A stretch of 64,000 nt of DNA from Proteus faecis. GTDB taxonomy: Bacteria; Pseudomonadota; Gammaproteobacteria; Enterobacterales; Enterobacteriaceae. Positions within the stretch are counted from its first letter, which is position 1. The number at the start of each line of letters is the position of its first letter. Where the stretch lies: the NCBI RefSeq assembly GCF_003144395.1, contig NZ_PENZ01000032.1, positions 1 through 64,000 of the forward strand, read 5' to 3'. Below the pieces are notes generated by a model, which saw only the letters and a list, made by a program, of their open reading frames with translations, searched no databases and was not told where the DNA came from. Shown piece after piece: positions 9,784 to 18,315 of the stretch. A program made the translations under genes and the position numbers.

Positions 9784-9795
9784 TGATAATTATCA
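9784..9795. promoter_or_regulatory. Fur-box-like palindrome in the fecI/tonB divergent region
   Basis: Perfect 12-bp palindrome TGATAATTATCA in an AT-rich 171-bp divergent intergenic region. It resembles the core of the Fur consensus (GATAATGATAATCATTATC). Iron repression of the sigma factor and TonB genes is the inference. Confidence 0.5.
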
Positions 9796-9890
9796 AGCTA
9801 ATTTTTTATTGTATTATTAATAATAAGCAATATCATTTGTGTTTGTATTATGCCTATAATTCATCAGAAAGAAAATCAGAGGCAAGAATT

Positions 9891-10688
9891 ATGAGTAGTA
9901 TATCGGCGACTTTCCCACGCCGTTGGTCGTTTTCTATTGGTGGATTAACTGCCAGTGTTTTATTTCATGCAACGCTAGTTGTTGTCGCTATTGGCTGGAT
10001 AACAGCTAAAGATGAACGTTATGGTGTTTTACCACCGGCAATAACAATGGATCTCGGGGTTTACCAATTAGCTCAGACAGAAACAAAAGATGTTCCGGTT
10101 GGTCCTGAAAAAGTTATGTCTGTTCCCGAGCCGGCAGAAATAGAACCAGAACCAATTAAAGAAGTATTGGACTTGCCAAAAATGCCTGTGGTTGAACAAG
10201 GTACTTATGAACGCCTCCCCGAAAAGCCAAAAGTAAAGCCCGTGGTTAAGCCAAAACCAGTTGCTGTAAAAGTACCTGATGATCTTCCTGTCTCAGAAGC
10301 GCCATCAGATATAACAAGTGCACCTGCTTCTGGTTCTAATACAAGCAGTAGTGCTCAATTTAATAGTTTATCTTCCTCTTCTGTGAGTGGACAAATAGGG
10401 TGGGAAAGTTTGGTTCATAGCCATATTAATACCTATAAACGCTATCCACGAACAGCATTGCGTTTTAAAGCAACGGGCGTGACACAAGTATCTATTATGT
10501 TAAATGCAAAAGGTGAGTTATTGGATGCGAAAGTGGAAACATCTTCAGGTAATCGCATTCTTGATAAAGAGGCGTTAAATACAATTAAACGCGCTTCGCC
10601 ATTTCCAGCACCTGAAAGCTATCGTTTAGTCAATGGAAATATTTCGTTTACCGTACCTTTAGGTTTTGATTACAGGCAAGAGAGTTAA
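9891..10688 (+). CDS. tonB: TonB-like energy transducer
   Basis: Predicted 265-residue TonB-family protein. The ATG at 9891 follows an AGAGG ribosome-binding site and starts a short cytoplasmic tail plus membrane anchor (SFSIGGLTASVLFHATLVVV). A long Pro/Glu/Lys-rich periplasmic spacer follows (PEPAEIEPEPIKEV ... KPVVKPKPVAVKV), then a Ser-rich stretch and a C-terminal TonB domain (YKRYPRTALRFKATGVTQVS ... RASPFPAPES). It would couple the proton-motive force through ExbB/ExbD to a receptor. Because it is divergent from the FecIR-receptor cluster, it may be a dedicated TonB for that receptor, or the organism's general one; exbB/exbD are not in the window. The nearby Fur-like site suggests iron regulation. 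Confidence 0.87.
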   Translation: MSSISATFPRRWSFSIGGLTASVLFHATLVVVAIGWITAKDERYGVLPPAITMDLGVYQLAQTETKDVPVGPEKVMSVPEPAEIEPEPIKEVLDLPKMPVVEQGTYERLPEKPKVKPVVKPKPVAVKVPDDLPVSEAPSDITSAPASGSNTSSSAQFNSLSSSSVSGQIGWESLVHSHINTYKRYPRTALRFKATGVTQVSIMLNAKGELLDAKVETSSGNRILDKEALNTIKRASPFPAPESYRLVNGNISFTVPLGFDYRQES

Positions 10689-10737
10689 TTATTACAGTTC
10701 TACAATTAGTTATTAAATTTCAAACTAATAAAATAGA

Positions 10738-10769
10738 AAAAAGCAGAGAATAATCTCTGCTTTTTTTCT
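10738..10769. terminator. Bidirectional terminator between tonB and ettA
   Basis: AGCAGAGA / TCTCTGCT inverted repeat with a short AT loop, an A tract on the left and T7 on the right, between two convergent genes. Confidence 0.8.
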
Positions 10770-10793
10770 ATTGAATACAGTAAATCGATGCGA

Positions 10794-12461
10794 TTATTTA
10801 CTCATTCGTTTGTACTTTATGCGGCGAGGCTGAATAGCATCGTTACCTAATGTACGCTTTTTGTATTCTTCATATTCGGTAAAGTTACCTTCGAAGAATT
10901 CCACTTTACCTTCATCTTGATAATCGATGATATGTGTAGCAATACGGTCAAGGAACCAACGGTCATGGGAAATAACCATAGCACAGCCTGGGAACTCTAA
11001 CAGGGCATTTTCTAATGCACGTAAAGTTTCAACATCGAGGTCGTTGGTTGGTTCATCGAGTAGTAACATGTTACCGCCAACTTGTAGCAGTTTAGCAAGG
11101 TGCAAACGACCACGTTCACCACCAGAAAGTTCGCCAACACGTTTACCTTGGTCAACGCCTTTAAAGTTAAAGCGACCAACGTAGGCACGGCTTGGAATTT
11201 CAAAGTTGCCAATACGCATAATATCTTGGCCACCTGAAACTTCTTCCCAAACTGTTTTACTGTCGTCCATACTATCGCGGAACTGATCAACAGATGCGAG
11301 TTTAACAGTGTCACCAAGTGTTAAGGTGCCTGAATCGGGTTGTTCTTGGCCAGAGATCATCCGAAATAGTGTTGATTTACCTGCACCGTTAGGGCCGATA
11401 ATACCGACAATTGCGCCTTTAGGAATAGAGAAGCTTAAATCATCAATCAGAACGCGATCACCATAAGATTTTGTTAGATTATTAATTTCTAACACTTTAT
11501 CCCCTAAACGTGGTCCAGGTGGAATAAAGAGTTCACTGGTCTCATTACGTTTTTGGTAATCAACGCTATTAAGTTCTTCAAAGCGAGCAAGACGAGCCTT
11601 ACCTTTTGCTTGACGGCCTTTAGGATTTTGACGGATCCACTCAAGTTCTTTCTGAATAGATTTATGGCGAGCCGCTTCAGTTGCAGCTTCTTGCTCAAGA
11701 CGTGCGTCTTTTTGCTCTAACCATGAAGAGTAGTTACCTTCCCAAGGAATACCTTCACCACGGTCAAGCTCTAAGATCCATCCCGCTACGTTATCAAGGA
11801 AGTAACGGTCATGCGTGATCGCGACAACAGTGCCTTCATAATCGTGTAAGAAGCGCTCTAACCAAGCCACAGATTCTGCGTCTAAGTGGTTAGTTGGTTC
11901 ATCTAATAGCAGCATATCTGGTTTTTCTAAAAGAAGACGACAGATAGCAACACGGCGACGTTCCCCCCCTGAAAGTTTCTCAATTTTAGCGTCCCAGTCA
12001 GGTAAACGTAGCGCTTCTGCCGCTCGTTCTAATTGGTTTTCAAGGTTATGACCATCATGAGATTGAATAATCGCTTCTAACTGACCTTGTTCTTTTGCTA
12101 ATTTATCGAAATCAGCATCAGGATCGGCATAAGCCGCATAAACTTCATCAAGGCGGTTTAATGCGTCTTTCAGTTCGCTAACCGCTTCTTCAACGGCTTC
12201 ACGTACGGTATGTTCCGGGTTTAATTTAGGTTCTTGTGGTAAGTAACCAATTTTAATACCTGGTTGTGGACGTGCTTCACCTTCGATATCAGTATCAATA
12301 CCTGCCATGATGCGTAGTAATGTTGACTTACCCGCACCATTAAGACCAAGCACACCAATTTTCGCGCCCGGGAAGAAGCTGAGTGAAATGTTTTTAAGGA
12401 TATGTCGCTTAGGTGGGACAATTTTCCCGACACGCAACATACTATAAACGTATTGAGCCAC
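10794..12461 (-). CDS. ettA: Energy-dependent translational throttle protein EttA (ABC-F)
   Basis: Predicted 555-residue cytoplasmic ABC-F ATPase, the family's usual length. It has two nucleotide-binding domains: Walker A GLNGAGKST (about 39-47) with SGGERRRVAI and LLLDEPTNHLD, then Walker A GPNGAGKST (about 356-364) with SGGERGRLHL and LLLDEPTNDLD. A charged inter-domain (P-site tRNA interaction) linker lies between them, and the C-terminus is basic. EttA binds the ribosomal E site and gates entry into elongation according to the ADP/ATP ratio. It is divergent from slt, as in E. coli. The start AUG (MAQYVYSMLRV) is the conserved one. Confidence 0.97.
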   Translation of the reverse strand: MAQYVYSMLRVGKIVPPKRHILKNISLSFFPGAKIGVLGLNGAGKSTLLRIMAGIDTDIEGEARPQPGIKIGYLPQEPKLNPEHTVREAVEEAVSELKDALNRLDEVYAAYADPDADFDKLAKEQGQLEAIIQSHDGHNLENQLERAAEALRLPDWDAKIEKLSGGERRRVAICRLLLEKPDMLLLDEPTNHLDAESVAWLERFLHDYEGTVVAITHDRYFLDNVAGWILELDRGEGIPWEGNYSSWLEQKDARLEQEAATEAARHKSIQKELEWIRQNPKGRQAKGKARLARFEELNSVDYQKRNETSELFIPPGPRLGDKVLEINNLTKSYGDRVLIDDLSFSIPKGAIVGIIGPNGAGKSTLFRMISGQEQPDSGTLTLGDTVKLASVDQFRDSMDDSKTVWEEVSGGQDIMRIGNFEIPSRAYVGRFNFKGVDQGKRVGELSGGERGRLHLAKLLQVGGNMLLLDEPTNDLDVETLRALENALLEFPGCAMVISHDRWFLDRIATHIIDYQDEGKVEFFEGNFTEYEEYKKRTLGNDAIQPRRIKYKRMSK

Positions 12462-12802
12462 TATAATTACCCTTTGATTATAAAAGAGATTTTATCTAAG
12501 GTGCCACTTTTTGCGCTAAAAACAAATTTTTTGTGATTAAGTCGCGTGTTTATGGCACCAAAATGAACAATAGCAAAGTCAATGTCAGTATTTGCCAAAG
12601 ACCCGAAAATGATGAAAGTCGCCAGTATACCCGATTTATAAAAGAAAACCTTAGTCAAAAGAGAGGTTTTTCTCTACCTTTCGTACTTCCTCTGAAAGTG
12701 AAGAAAATTTCTGTTAAAGAGGGGAACTTACATTGTTAATGATTATCATATTAGCTAATGTATTCACTCTTTGGCGGTTTTATTTGAGGTGGGAGAAATA
12801 AC
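12462..12802. promoter_or_regulatory. Divergent ettA/slt intergenic region
   Basis: 341 bp without a convincing gene. It should hold the promoters of ettA (minus) and slt (plus). An 11-bp palindrome ATGATTATCAT lies at 12739-12749, about 54 bases before the slt start. It resembles part of a Fur site, but neither neighbour is a known Fur target, so I make no firm claim. Short reading frames here have no recognisable features. Confidence 0.4.
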
Positions 12803-14722
12803 GTGGTGAAGCAAAAGTGGTCGTTAACATTCGCAATAGGGGCATTGTGTTTTTCTGCATGGGCACACGCTGACTCATTAAGTGAACAACGTGCTCGTTA
12901 TCAAGAAATTAAAGCAGCGTGGGATCTAAAAAAAACAGATGAAGTTGAAAAATTACTGCCTACATTGCAAGATTACCCACTTTATCCCTATTTAGAATAT
13001 CGTCAAATTACAGATAATCTTGATATTGTGGCACCGGCGGTTGTTTCTGAATTTGTTGAAAAATATCCAACACTCCCTCCAGCAAGAGCGCTTCCATCTC
13101 TGTTTGTGAATGAACTAGCGAAGCGCCAAGAGTGGCAAAATTTACTGACTTTTAGTCCAAATCCACCTAATCCTAAAGCCGCAAGATGTAATTACTATTA
13201 TGCAAAGTGGGCAACAGGTGATATTCAAACAGCATGGATTGGGGCTAAAGAAGCATGGCTAAATGGTACTTCAATGCCATCAAGTTGCGATCCTCTTTTT
13301 GATGAATGGCAAAAGGCGAATCAATTAACACCAGAATTAGTGTTAGAGCGAATTGACTTAGCGATTAAAAATGGTAATACGGGGCTGGCGGCTTACTTGG
13401 CTCGACGTCTTCCTCAAAATTATCAAACTATTAGTGATGCCTTGGTTGAATTACAAGACTATCCAAATTTAGTGGGACGCTATGCAACCGCGCTTTCACC
13501 GACGGATTTTACTCGTACCATCATACAATCCGCATTTTCACGTTGGGCTAGAAAAGACGCAGATGCAGCTCGAGCACAGATTGATAATATTGCGCATGCA
13601 CAAAAAATGACGGCGAGTGAACGTCAGTTAATGCGTGATACAGTAGCGTGGCAATATATGCCTTATGCGACACCAGAGCAGGTAAAATGGCGTGATAGTG
13701 TTATTCAAGATACCGCATCAGATACATTACGTGAGCGTCGTGTACGTCTAGCATTAAGCCAAAATCAACCGACTGAATTGACTTTGTGGTTAGAAAGACT
13801 TTCACCTGAAAGTAAAAATAAAGAAGAGTGGCGTTATTGGCGAGCAATGGTGTTGCAATCACAAGGTAAAAACAGTGAAGCTCAAGCTATTTTAGAAGCG
13901 CTAACGCAACATCGTGGTTTTTATCCAATGGTTGCTGCCGCTAAATTAGGTAAACCTTATGTGATGGTAATAGATAAAGCACCAAGTGTTTCATCAACTA
14001 TTCCTAATCAGCCAGAAATACAGCGTGTTCGTGAATTAATGTATTGGCAGATGGACAACTTAGCGCGATCAGAGTGGGCAAATTATGTAGCTTCACAGCC
14101 AGCACAAATACAGTCTGAATTAGCACGTTATGCGTATGAGCAAAAATGGGCTGATTTAGCGGTGCAGGCCACTATCACAGGGAAAATGTGGGATCATCTA
14201 GAAGAACGTTTTCCTCTTGCTTGGAAAAATGAGTTTGAGCAATACACAAAAGATAAATCGATAGATCGCAATTATGCGATGGCGATTGCTCGTCAAGAAA
14301 GTGCGTGGAACCCTCAAGCTCGCTCTTCAGCTGGTGCAACAGGTTTAATGCAGGTAATGCCAAAAACAGCCGAATTTACGGTAAAACAAGCAGGTATTAC
14401 GGGATATGTAAGTAGTGCACAGTTAACTAATCCGGTGAAAAATATTGAGATTGGTACGGCTTACCTTGATTCTGTTTATCAGCGTTTTAACCAAAACCGT
14501 ATTTTAGCAAGTGCTGCGTATAATGCAGGGCCTGCACGTGTTGATCGTTGGTTATCTGATGCAAATGGTCAATTAGATGCGATAGCGTTTGTTGAAAGTA
14601 TTCCTTTTGCTGAAACGCGAGGTTATGTCAAAAATGTGCTCTCTTTTGCTGTTTTCTATAGCTATTTTGCCGGTGAACAGCAGCCGGTCTTGACTGAAAA
14701 CGAGTGGAATAGTCGGTATTAA
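12803..14722 (+). CDS. slt: Soluble lytic murein transglycosylase Slt70
   Basis: Predicted 639-residue periplasmic enzyme that cleaves peptidoglycan glycan strands, forming 1,6-anhydro-MurNAc ends. Translation starts at GTG 12803 with a GGGAG ribosome site, opening a Sec signal peptide (VKQKWSLTFAIGALCFSAWAHA). The long N-terminal part is the all-helical superhelical U/L domain. The C-terminal SLT domain carries the catalytic Glu499 in ARQESAWNP and the downstream GATGLMQVMP and AAYNAGPARV motifs. Length and layout match E. coli Slt (about 645). It sits upstream of trpR as in E. coli. Confidence 0.96.
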   Translation: MVKQKWSLTFAIGALCFSAWAHADSLSEQRARYQEIKAAWDLKKTDEVEKLLPTLQDYPLYPYLEYRQITDNLDIVAPAVVSEFVEKYPTLPPARALPSLFVNELAKRQEWQNLLTFSPNPPNPKAARCNYYYAKWATGDIQTAWIGAKEAWLNGTSMPSSCDPLFDEWQKANQLTPELVLERIDLAIKNGNTGLAAYLARRLPQNYQTISDALVELQDYPNLVGRYATALSPTDFTRTIIQSAFSRWARKDADAARAQIDNIAHAQKMTASERQLMRDTVAWQYMPYATPEQVKWRDSVIQDTASDTLRERRVRLALSQNQPTELTLWLERLSPESKNKEEWRYWRAMVLQSQGKNSEAQAILEALTQHRGFYPMVAAAKLGKPYVMVIDKAPSVSSTIPNQPEIQRVRELMYWQMDNLARSEWANYVASQPAQIQSELARYAYEQKWADLAVQATITGKMWDHLEERFPLAWKNEFEQYTKDKSIDRNYAMAIARQESAWNPQARSSAGATGLMQVMPKTAEFTVKQAGITGYVSSAQLTNPVKNIEIGTAYLDSVYQRFNQNRILASAAYNAGPARVDRWLSDANGQLDAIAFVESIPFAETRGYVKNVLSFAVFYSYFAGEQQPVLTENEWNSRY

Positions 14723-14777
14723 AAGAGAATAACGCGGATTTATCGTTGGTGCCTCTTTGTACATTAGCAAAGTATGT

Positions 14778-14803
14778 TATACTATGTACTAGTTAATGAG
14801 TGT
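14778..14803 (+). promoter_or_regulatory. trpR promoter -10 element and TrpR operator
   Basis: A TATACT -10-like hexamer (14778-14783), with a TTTGTA/TTGTAC -35-like element about 16 bases upstream, runs into GTACTAGTTAATGAGTGT (14786-14803). This matches the palindromic TrpR operator consensus GTACTAGTTAACTAGTAC at 14 of 18 positions. Autorepression of trpR is established in E. coli; this site supports the same arrangement here. Confidence 0.65.
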
Positions 14804-14822
14804 GGCAAAAGAGGTTCCCACG

Positions 14823-15134
14823 ATGCAAGATCCTGCATTATCACCTGAAGAAAATGAGCACTGGCTAAGATTTGTTGAGTTATTACAACATGCCTTTGAG
14901 CAAGATGTGCAATTTCCTATTTTACAACTTTTAATGACACCTGATGAACGTAGTGCTTTGGCAACACGAGTTCGCATTGTGCAAGAGTTAATGCGAGGGG
15001 ATTTAAGTCAGCGTGAGTTAAAAGAAGAGTTAGGTGTTGGTATTGCCACCATCACTAGAGGCTCTAATAGTTTAAAAACAGCACCACATGATGTGAAATT
15101 ATGGCTTGAAAAAGAGCTAATGACAAAAAAATAG
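14823..15134 (+). CDS. trpR: Trp operon repressor TrpR
   Basis: Predicted 103-residue all-helical repressor that binds L-tryptophan and represses trp, aroH and its own gene. The core is conserved: [20 protein letters not shown], then the helix-turn-helix [20 protein letters not shown] and SLKTAP. I prefer the ATG at 14823 ([17 protein letters not shown]), preceded by GAGGT. An in-frame ATG at 14796 would lie inside the operator and add nine residues (MSVAKEVPT) not expected in the family. It is monocistronic, with a strong terminator after it. Confidence 0.93.
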   Translation: MQDPALSPEENEHWLRFVELLQHAFEQDVQFPILQLLMTPDERSALATRVRIVQELMRGDLSQRELKEELGVGIATITRGSNSLKTAPHDVKLWLEKELMTKK

Positions 15135-15165
15135 TCGTGCTGTTATGATCTAAACTAGAATAATA

Positions 15166-15203
15166 AAAAGCCATTTAATTATTTGATTAAATGGCTTTTT
15201 TGT
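15166..15203 (+). terminator. Terminator after trpR
   Basis: 14-bp perfect stem AAAAGCCATTTAAT / ATTAAATGGCTTTT (15166-15179, 15186-15199) followed by T residues. It is A-rich on the left, so it may also serve the convergent yjjX gene. Confidence 0.85.
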
Positions 15204-15237
15204 TATTTATTTATCTAAAAACACATCAGATTAATTA

Positions 15238-15774
15238 TTAATCTTCTTTTTGATTGAGTTCTTTATAAATATCATGAGTGACAGGGACTAATGCCAGCAC
15301 TAATGCTTGTTGATATACAGAGGTGCGACTGAGTAAGCCATCGGTAAAATAACCAATTGCACCGCCACGCTGTTTAATATTGTCAATTTTTGTTAAGAAA
15401 GCCATTTCATCGCCAAGCTCACGACCTTCACGGATCCCTTTTAAGATCTGCTCGGGTAACATAAGACTTGCTGAGCGTGATTCTCCTCGAATTTGGCCAT
15501 GTTCGACAACAATCCAAGCAAAGGTCATATCATCTTCAATACCGGCTTCAACGCCAACCCAAAAATCAGCTTCAGGGCGAACTTGACGAGCTGCCATCAC
15601 ACGTTGGCGTGCGCCAGTTCTCGTTTCTGTATTTCCGATAGGTTGCTGTGGAACACGACTATCGACATTAATATCTTCAATATCAAAGGTATCTTTACCG
15701 AACACTTGCTCAAAAGCGAGTTTTATCGCGTTGATTTTTGCTGGATTCGTAGTGGCTGCAATGACATGATACAT
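15238..15774 (-). CDS. yjjX: Inosine/xanthosine triphosphatase YjjX
   Basis: Predicted 178-residue cytoplasmic house-cleaning NTPase of the Maf/Ham1-like fold. It hydrolyses oxidised or deaminated purine nucleotides (ITP, XTP). The N-terminal substrate-binding segment [19 protein letters not shown], the [18 protein letters not shown] motif and [10 protein letters not shown] are diagnostic of the family. The gene faces away from gpmB and towards trpR, in the same place as in E. coli. Confidence 0.93.
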   Translation of the reverse strand: MYHVIAATTNPAKINAIKLAFEQVFGKDTFDIEDINVDSRVPQQPIGNTETRTGARQRVMAARQVRPEADFWVGVEAGIEDDMTFAWIVVEHGQIRGESRSASLMLPEQILKGIREGRELGDEMAFLTKIDNIKQRGGAIGYFTDGLLSRTSVYQQALVLALVPVTHDIYKELNQKED

Positions 15775-15825
15775 AATGAATTAATCATCCTTTGAAAAAT
15801 TAGAGCAGTATAACGGAAAAAATGT

Positions 15826-16473
15826 ATGTTACAGGTCTATCTTGTTCGCCACGGTGAAACTGAATGGAACGTGGCGAGACGTATTCAAGGGCAATCTGAT
15901 AGCCCGCTAACAGCGAATGGTGTGCGTCAAGCACAGCAAGTTGCTGAAAAAGTAAAATCAGCAGGCATTACCCACATTATCTCAAGCGATCTTGGCCGTA
16001 CTCGTCAAACGGCAGAAATCATTGCACAAGCTTGTGGCTGTGAAGTGATAACTGACCCACGTTTACGTGAACTCAATATGGGCGTTCTTGAACAGCGAGA
16101 GATCGCAACATTAAAGACACAAGAAGAGGTTTGGCGCAAGAGTTTGATTGATGGTACACCCGATGGGCGAATTCCCCAAGGAGAATCAATGGCAGAATTA
16201 GCCAGTCGTATGCAGGCTGCACTAAATCAATGTCTTGATTTACCCGAAAATAGCCGTCCACTCTTAGTGAGTCATGGTATTGCTTTAGGGTGCTTATTGA
16301 GCACAGTATTGGGATTACCTGCATATGCAGAACGCCGTTTAAGACTGCGTAATTGTTCAATTTCACGTGTTGATTATCAAAATAGCCCTTGGCTTGCTAA
16401 TGGTTGGGTGATTGAAACGGCGGGTGATGTGAGTCATCTTACTGATATTGCACTAGATGAAGTACAGCGTTAA
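15826..16473 (+). CDS. gpmB: Phosphoglycerate mutase-like phosphatase GpmB (YtjC)
   Basis: Predicted 215-residue histidine phosphatase superfamily protein. The catalytic RHGETEWN motif is at residues 8-15, a second conserved arginine pair is in SSDLGRTRQTAE, and the second catalytic His is in LLVSHGIALG. It matches E. coli GpmB in length and order. Although named as a cofactor-dependent phosphoglycerate mutase, family members may act mainly as phosphatases. The start ATG 15826 gives MLQVYLVRHGE, the standard N-terminus. It is divergent from yjjX. Confidence 0.94.
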   Translation: MLQVYLVRHGETEWNVARRIQGQSDSPLTANGVRQAQQVAEKVKSAGITHIISSDLGRTRQTAEIIAQACGCEVITDPRLRELNMGVLEQREIATLKTQEEVWRKSLIDGTPDGRIPQGESMAELASRMQAALNQCLDLPENSRPLLVSHGIALGCLLSTVLGLPAYAERRLRLRNCSISRVDYQNSPWLANGWVIETAGDVSHLTDIALDEVQR

Positions 16474-16479
16474 AAAATA

Positions 16480-16516
16480 AAAGCTCTCTTTTTCATATCA
16501 CAAAGAGAGCTTTTTT
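16480..16516. terminator. Bidirectional terminator between gpmB and rob
   Basis: AAGCTCTCTTT / AAAGAGAGCTT stem with an AT loop and T-rich flank, placed between convergent genes. Confidence 0.82.
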
Positions 16517-16517
16517 C

Positions 16518-17426
16518 TTATGCGGTTACATCTTCGCGTTTAATTGGAATGTAATATTCAAAACGTTCGATATGATCTTGTGGTTCAGTCACCATCTCAT
16601 TGCTGTAACGCACATTTTTAAGATAGTATTTTTCAACATCATAGCCTTTACGGCGCGTTAATCCCATATTAGGTAAGCAGACACCATAAATTAGGAATAA
16701 AAATTCCTGCATTGCACCGCGTTTTGCCTCCCCCTCGAAATCAAAGCGAATATAATCACCACCAGCAAGAGTGACTTCATTTGCCGCATCATCATCGATG
16801 AATGTCGCATAGTCTGGCTCAACGGCGGTTGTGTAAAGCACGCGTTGTTCGTCTTCATGCTCATCGCTATGTTGTGTGTGGTGAAGTCCATAAACTTGAT
16901 GAGGGACAGAGCTTATCTTGCTCATGTAGTAGTGCCAGAAGGTTTGACGCATGTTAGAGCAGGCTTCAGCCCATTGCTCGAGGGTATGGCTACAAGTTTG
17001 CTCAATACCAATTAATTTTTTCTCAGATAGCGTTACAAATTCCCATTTAGGTAAATTTTGGGGATCTAAGGTAATTGGTGGACAAATTCCTACCGCACAC
17101 CATTCATCTGTACGACGATAAAGTGCGGGGGTTCTATCAAATTGCTTTTTAAAAGCGCGGGTAAAGGTCTGTTGAGAATCAAAACGATATTGCAAAGCAA
17201 TGTCTAAAATAGGGCGACTCGTTAAACGTAATGCAACGGCTGCACGGGATAGACGCCTTGAACGAATATAAGAACCAATCGCTTGTCCTGTAACTTCTTT
17301 AAACATGCGTTGTAAATGCCACTTGGAGTAACCCGCTTTGGTTGCGACATTATCGAGGGATAATGGCTTGTCTAGGTTACTATCAAGCCAAGCGAGTAAA
17401 TCACGTATGATGTTGGTTTGATCCAT
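16518..17426 (-). CDS. rob: Right origin-binding protein Rob, AraC/XylS family regulator
   Basis: Predicted 302-residue transcription factor. The N-terminal DNA-binding domain (about residues 8-105, with LDNVATKAGYSKWHLQRMFK and ALQYRFDSQQTFTRAFKKQF) has the two AraC-type helix-turn-helix units. The C-terminal GyrI-like ligand domain (about 120-290) ends in the YYIPIKRE segment. Rob activates the mar/sox/rob regulon (efflux and stress genes) and binds bile salts and fatty acids. Sequence and position match E. coli rob, with a slightly longer C-terminus. Confidence 0.95.
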   Translation of the reverse strand: MDQTNIIRDLLAWLDSNLDKPLSLDNVATKAGYSKWHLQRMFKEVTGQAIGSYIRSRRLSRAAVALRLTSRPILDIALQYRFDSQQTFTRAFKKQFDRTPALYRRTDEWCAVGICPPITLDPQNLPKWEFVTLSEKKLIGIEQTCSHTLEQWAEACSNMRQTFWHYYMSKISSVPHQVYGLHHTQHSDEHEDEQRVLYTTAVEPDYATFIDDDAANEVTLAGGDYIRFDFEGEAKRGAMQEFLFLIYGVCLPNMGLTRRKGYDVEKYYLKNVRYSNEMVTEPQDHIERFEYYIPIKREDVTA

Positions 17427-17628
17427 ACATCTCCCTTAGTCATATTCGTTTATTTATTGCAGTAGATGGTAAAGAGCCTGAACATCTATAACAAGTTATA
17501 TTGTTAGATAATCGTAAAATATAGTCTTTTTCATCGGCTAATGTACACAAATTCTTCTATCAGTTAGTAATAGATTGTTTTATTCTAGGCTGAACTATTT
17601 CTCATCTTTTCAATGGAACAAGGTAAAT

Positions 17629-18105
17629 ATGTTAAATTTCAAAAAGATGCTAGCAGTGTCTATCTTACTCCCTTTTTCTTTGATGGCAAAAGCAGAAGAA
17701 ATTGGCTACGTGGATACGGTATTCAAGTTTTTTGGCGCTAACCATAAAATTGTGATTGAAGCATTTGATGATCCTGAAGTTAAAAATGTCACTTGTTATT
17801 TAAGCCGAGCAAAAACTGGGGGCATTTCAGGTAGTTTAGGTCTTGCTGAAGATACTGCTGATGCGGCGATATCTTGCCAGCAAGTCGGGCCTATTGAACT
17901 AAGTGAAAAGGTTATTAAAGGGAAAAATAATGGCGATGTTGTTTTTCAGAAAAGAACATCACTCGTATTTAAAAAGCTTCAAGTTGTGCGTTTTTACGAT
18001 AAACAGCGCCACGCTTTGGTTTACTTGACTTACTCCGATAAAGTTATTGATGGTTCGCCAAAAAATGCGATTAGTGCCGTACCTATTATGCCGTGGAAAG
18101 AGTGA
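17629..18105 (+). CDS. creA: CreA family periplasmic protein
   Basis: Predicted 158-residue protein of unknown function (CreA family). The ATG at 17629 starts a clear signal peptide ([24 protein letters not shown]); an earlier in-frame start at 17575 would precede it with an unlikely leader. The mature part contains the family signatures [26 protein letters not shown] and TAISAVPI-like C-terminal residues. In E. coli creA is followed by creBCD; here it is followed by a terminator and arcA, so creBCD are missing at this locus. Confidence 0.93.
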   Translation: MLNFKKMLAVSILLPFSLMAKAEEIGYVDTVFKFFGANHKIVIEAFDDPEVKNVTCYLSRAKTGGISGSLGLAEDTADAAISCQQVGPIELSEKVIKGKNNGDVVFQKRTSLVFKKLQVVRFYDKQRHALVYLTYSDKVIDGSPKNAISAVPIMPWKE

Positions 18106-18257
18106 TTTTTATTTGCTAGAGAAATTAATGATTAATAAAATTAATACGAATAAGGTTAAAAAATTTTTTTAAAAACAAGTCATATTTTTTTCAAAATAGT
18201 TGCTGAGATCAATTTTCACCTTTTGTGATTTTATTAATCCATCTTTAGATAAAAGAA

Positions 18258-18287
18258 AACCCCTGAATATTATTCAGGGGTTTTTTG
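18258..18287. terminator. Bidirectional terminator between creA and arcA
   Basis: Near-perfect 12-bp stem AACCCCTGAATA / TATTCAGGGGTT, with A residues upstream and T6 downstream, between convergent genes. Confidence 0.85.
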
Positions 18288-18315
18288 TTAGTTAAGTGCT
18301 TGATATGATATCAAA

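Noticed and set aside
10927-11698. Reading frames overlapping ettA on either strand
   Set aside because: Shadows of the strongly conserved ettA frame without family features.
12533-12739. Small gene in the ettA-slt gap
   Set aside because: No recognisable composition, domain or ribosome site; lies in a promoter region.
12739-12749. Fur box upstream of slt
   Set aside because: The palindrome ATGATTATCAT matches only part of the consensus and neither slt nor ettA is a known Fur target; left as an unassigned palindrome.
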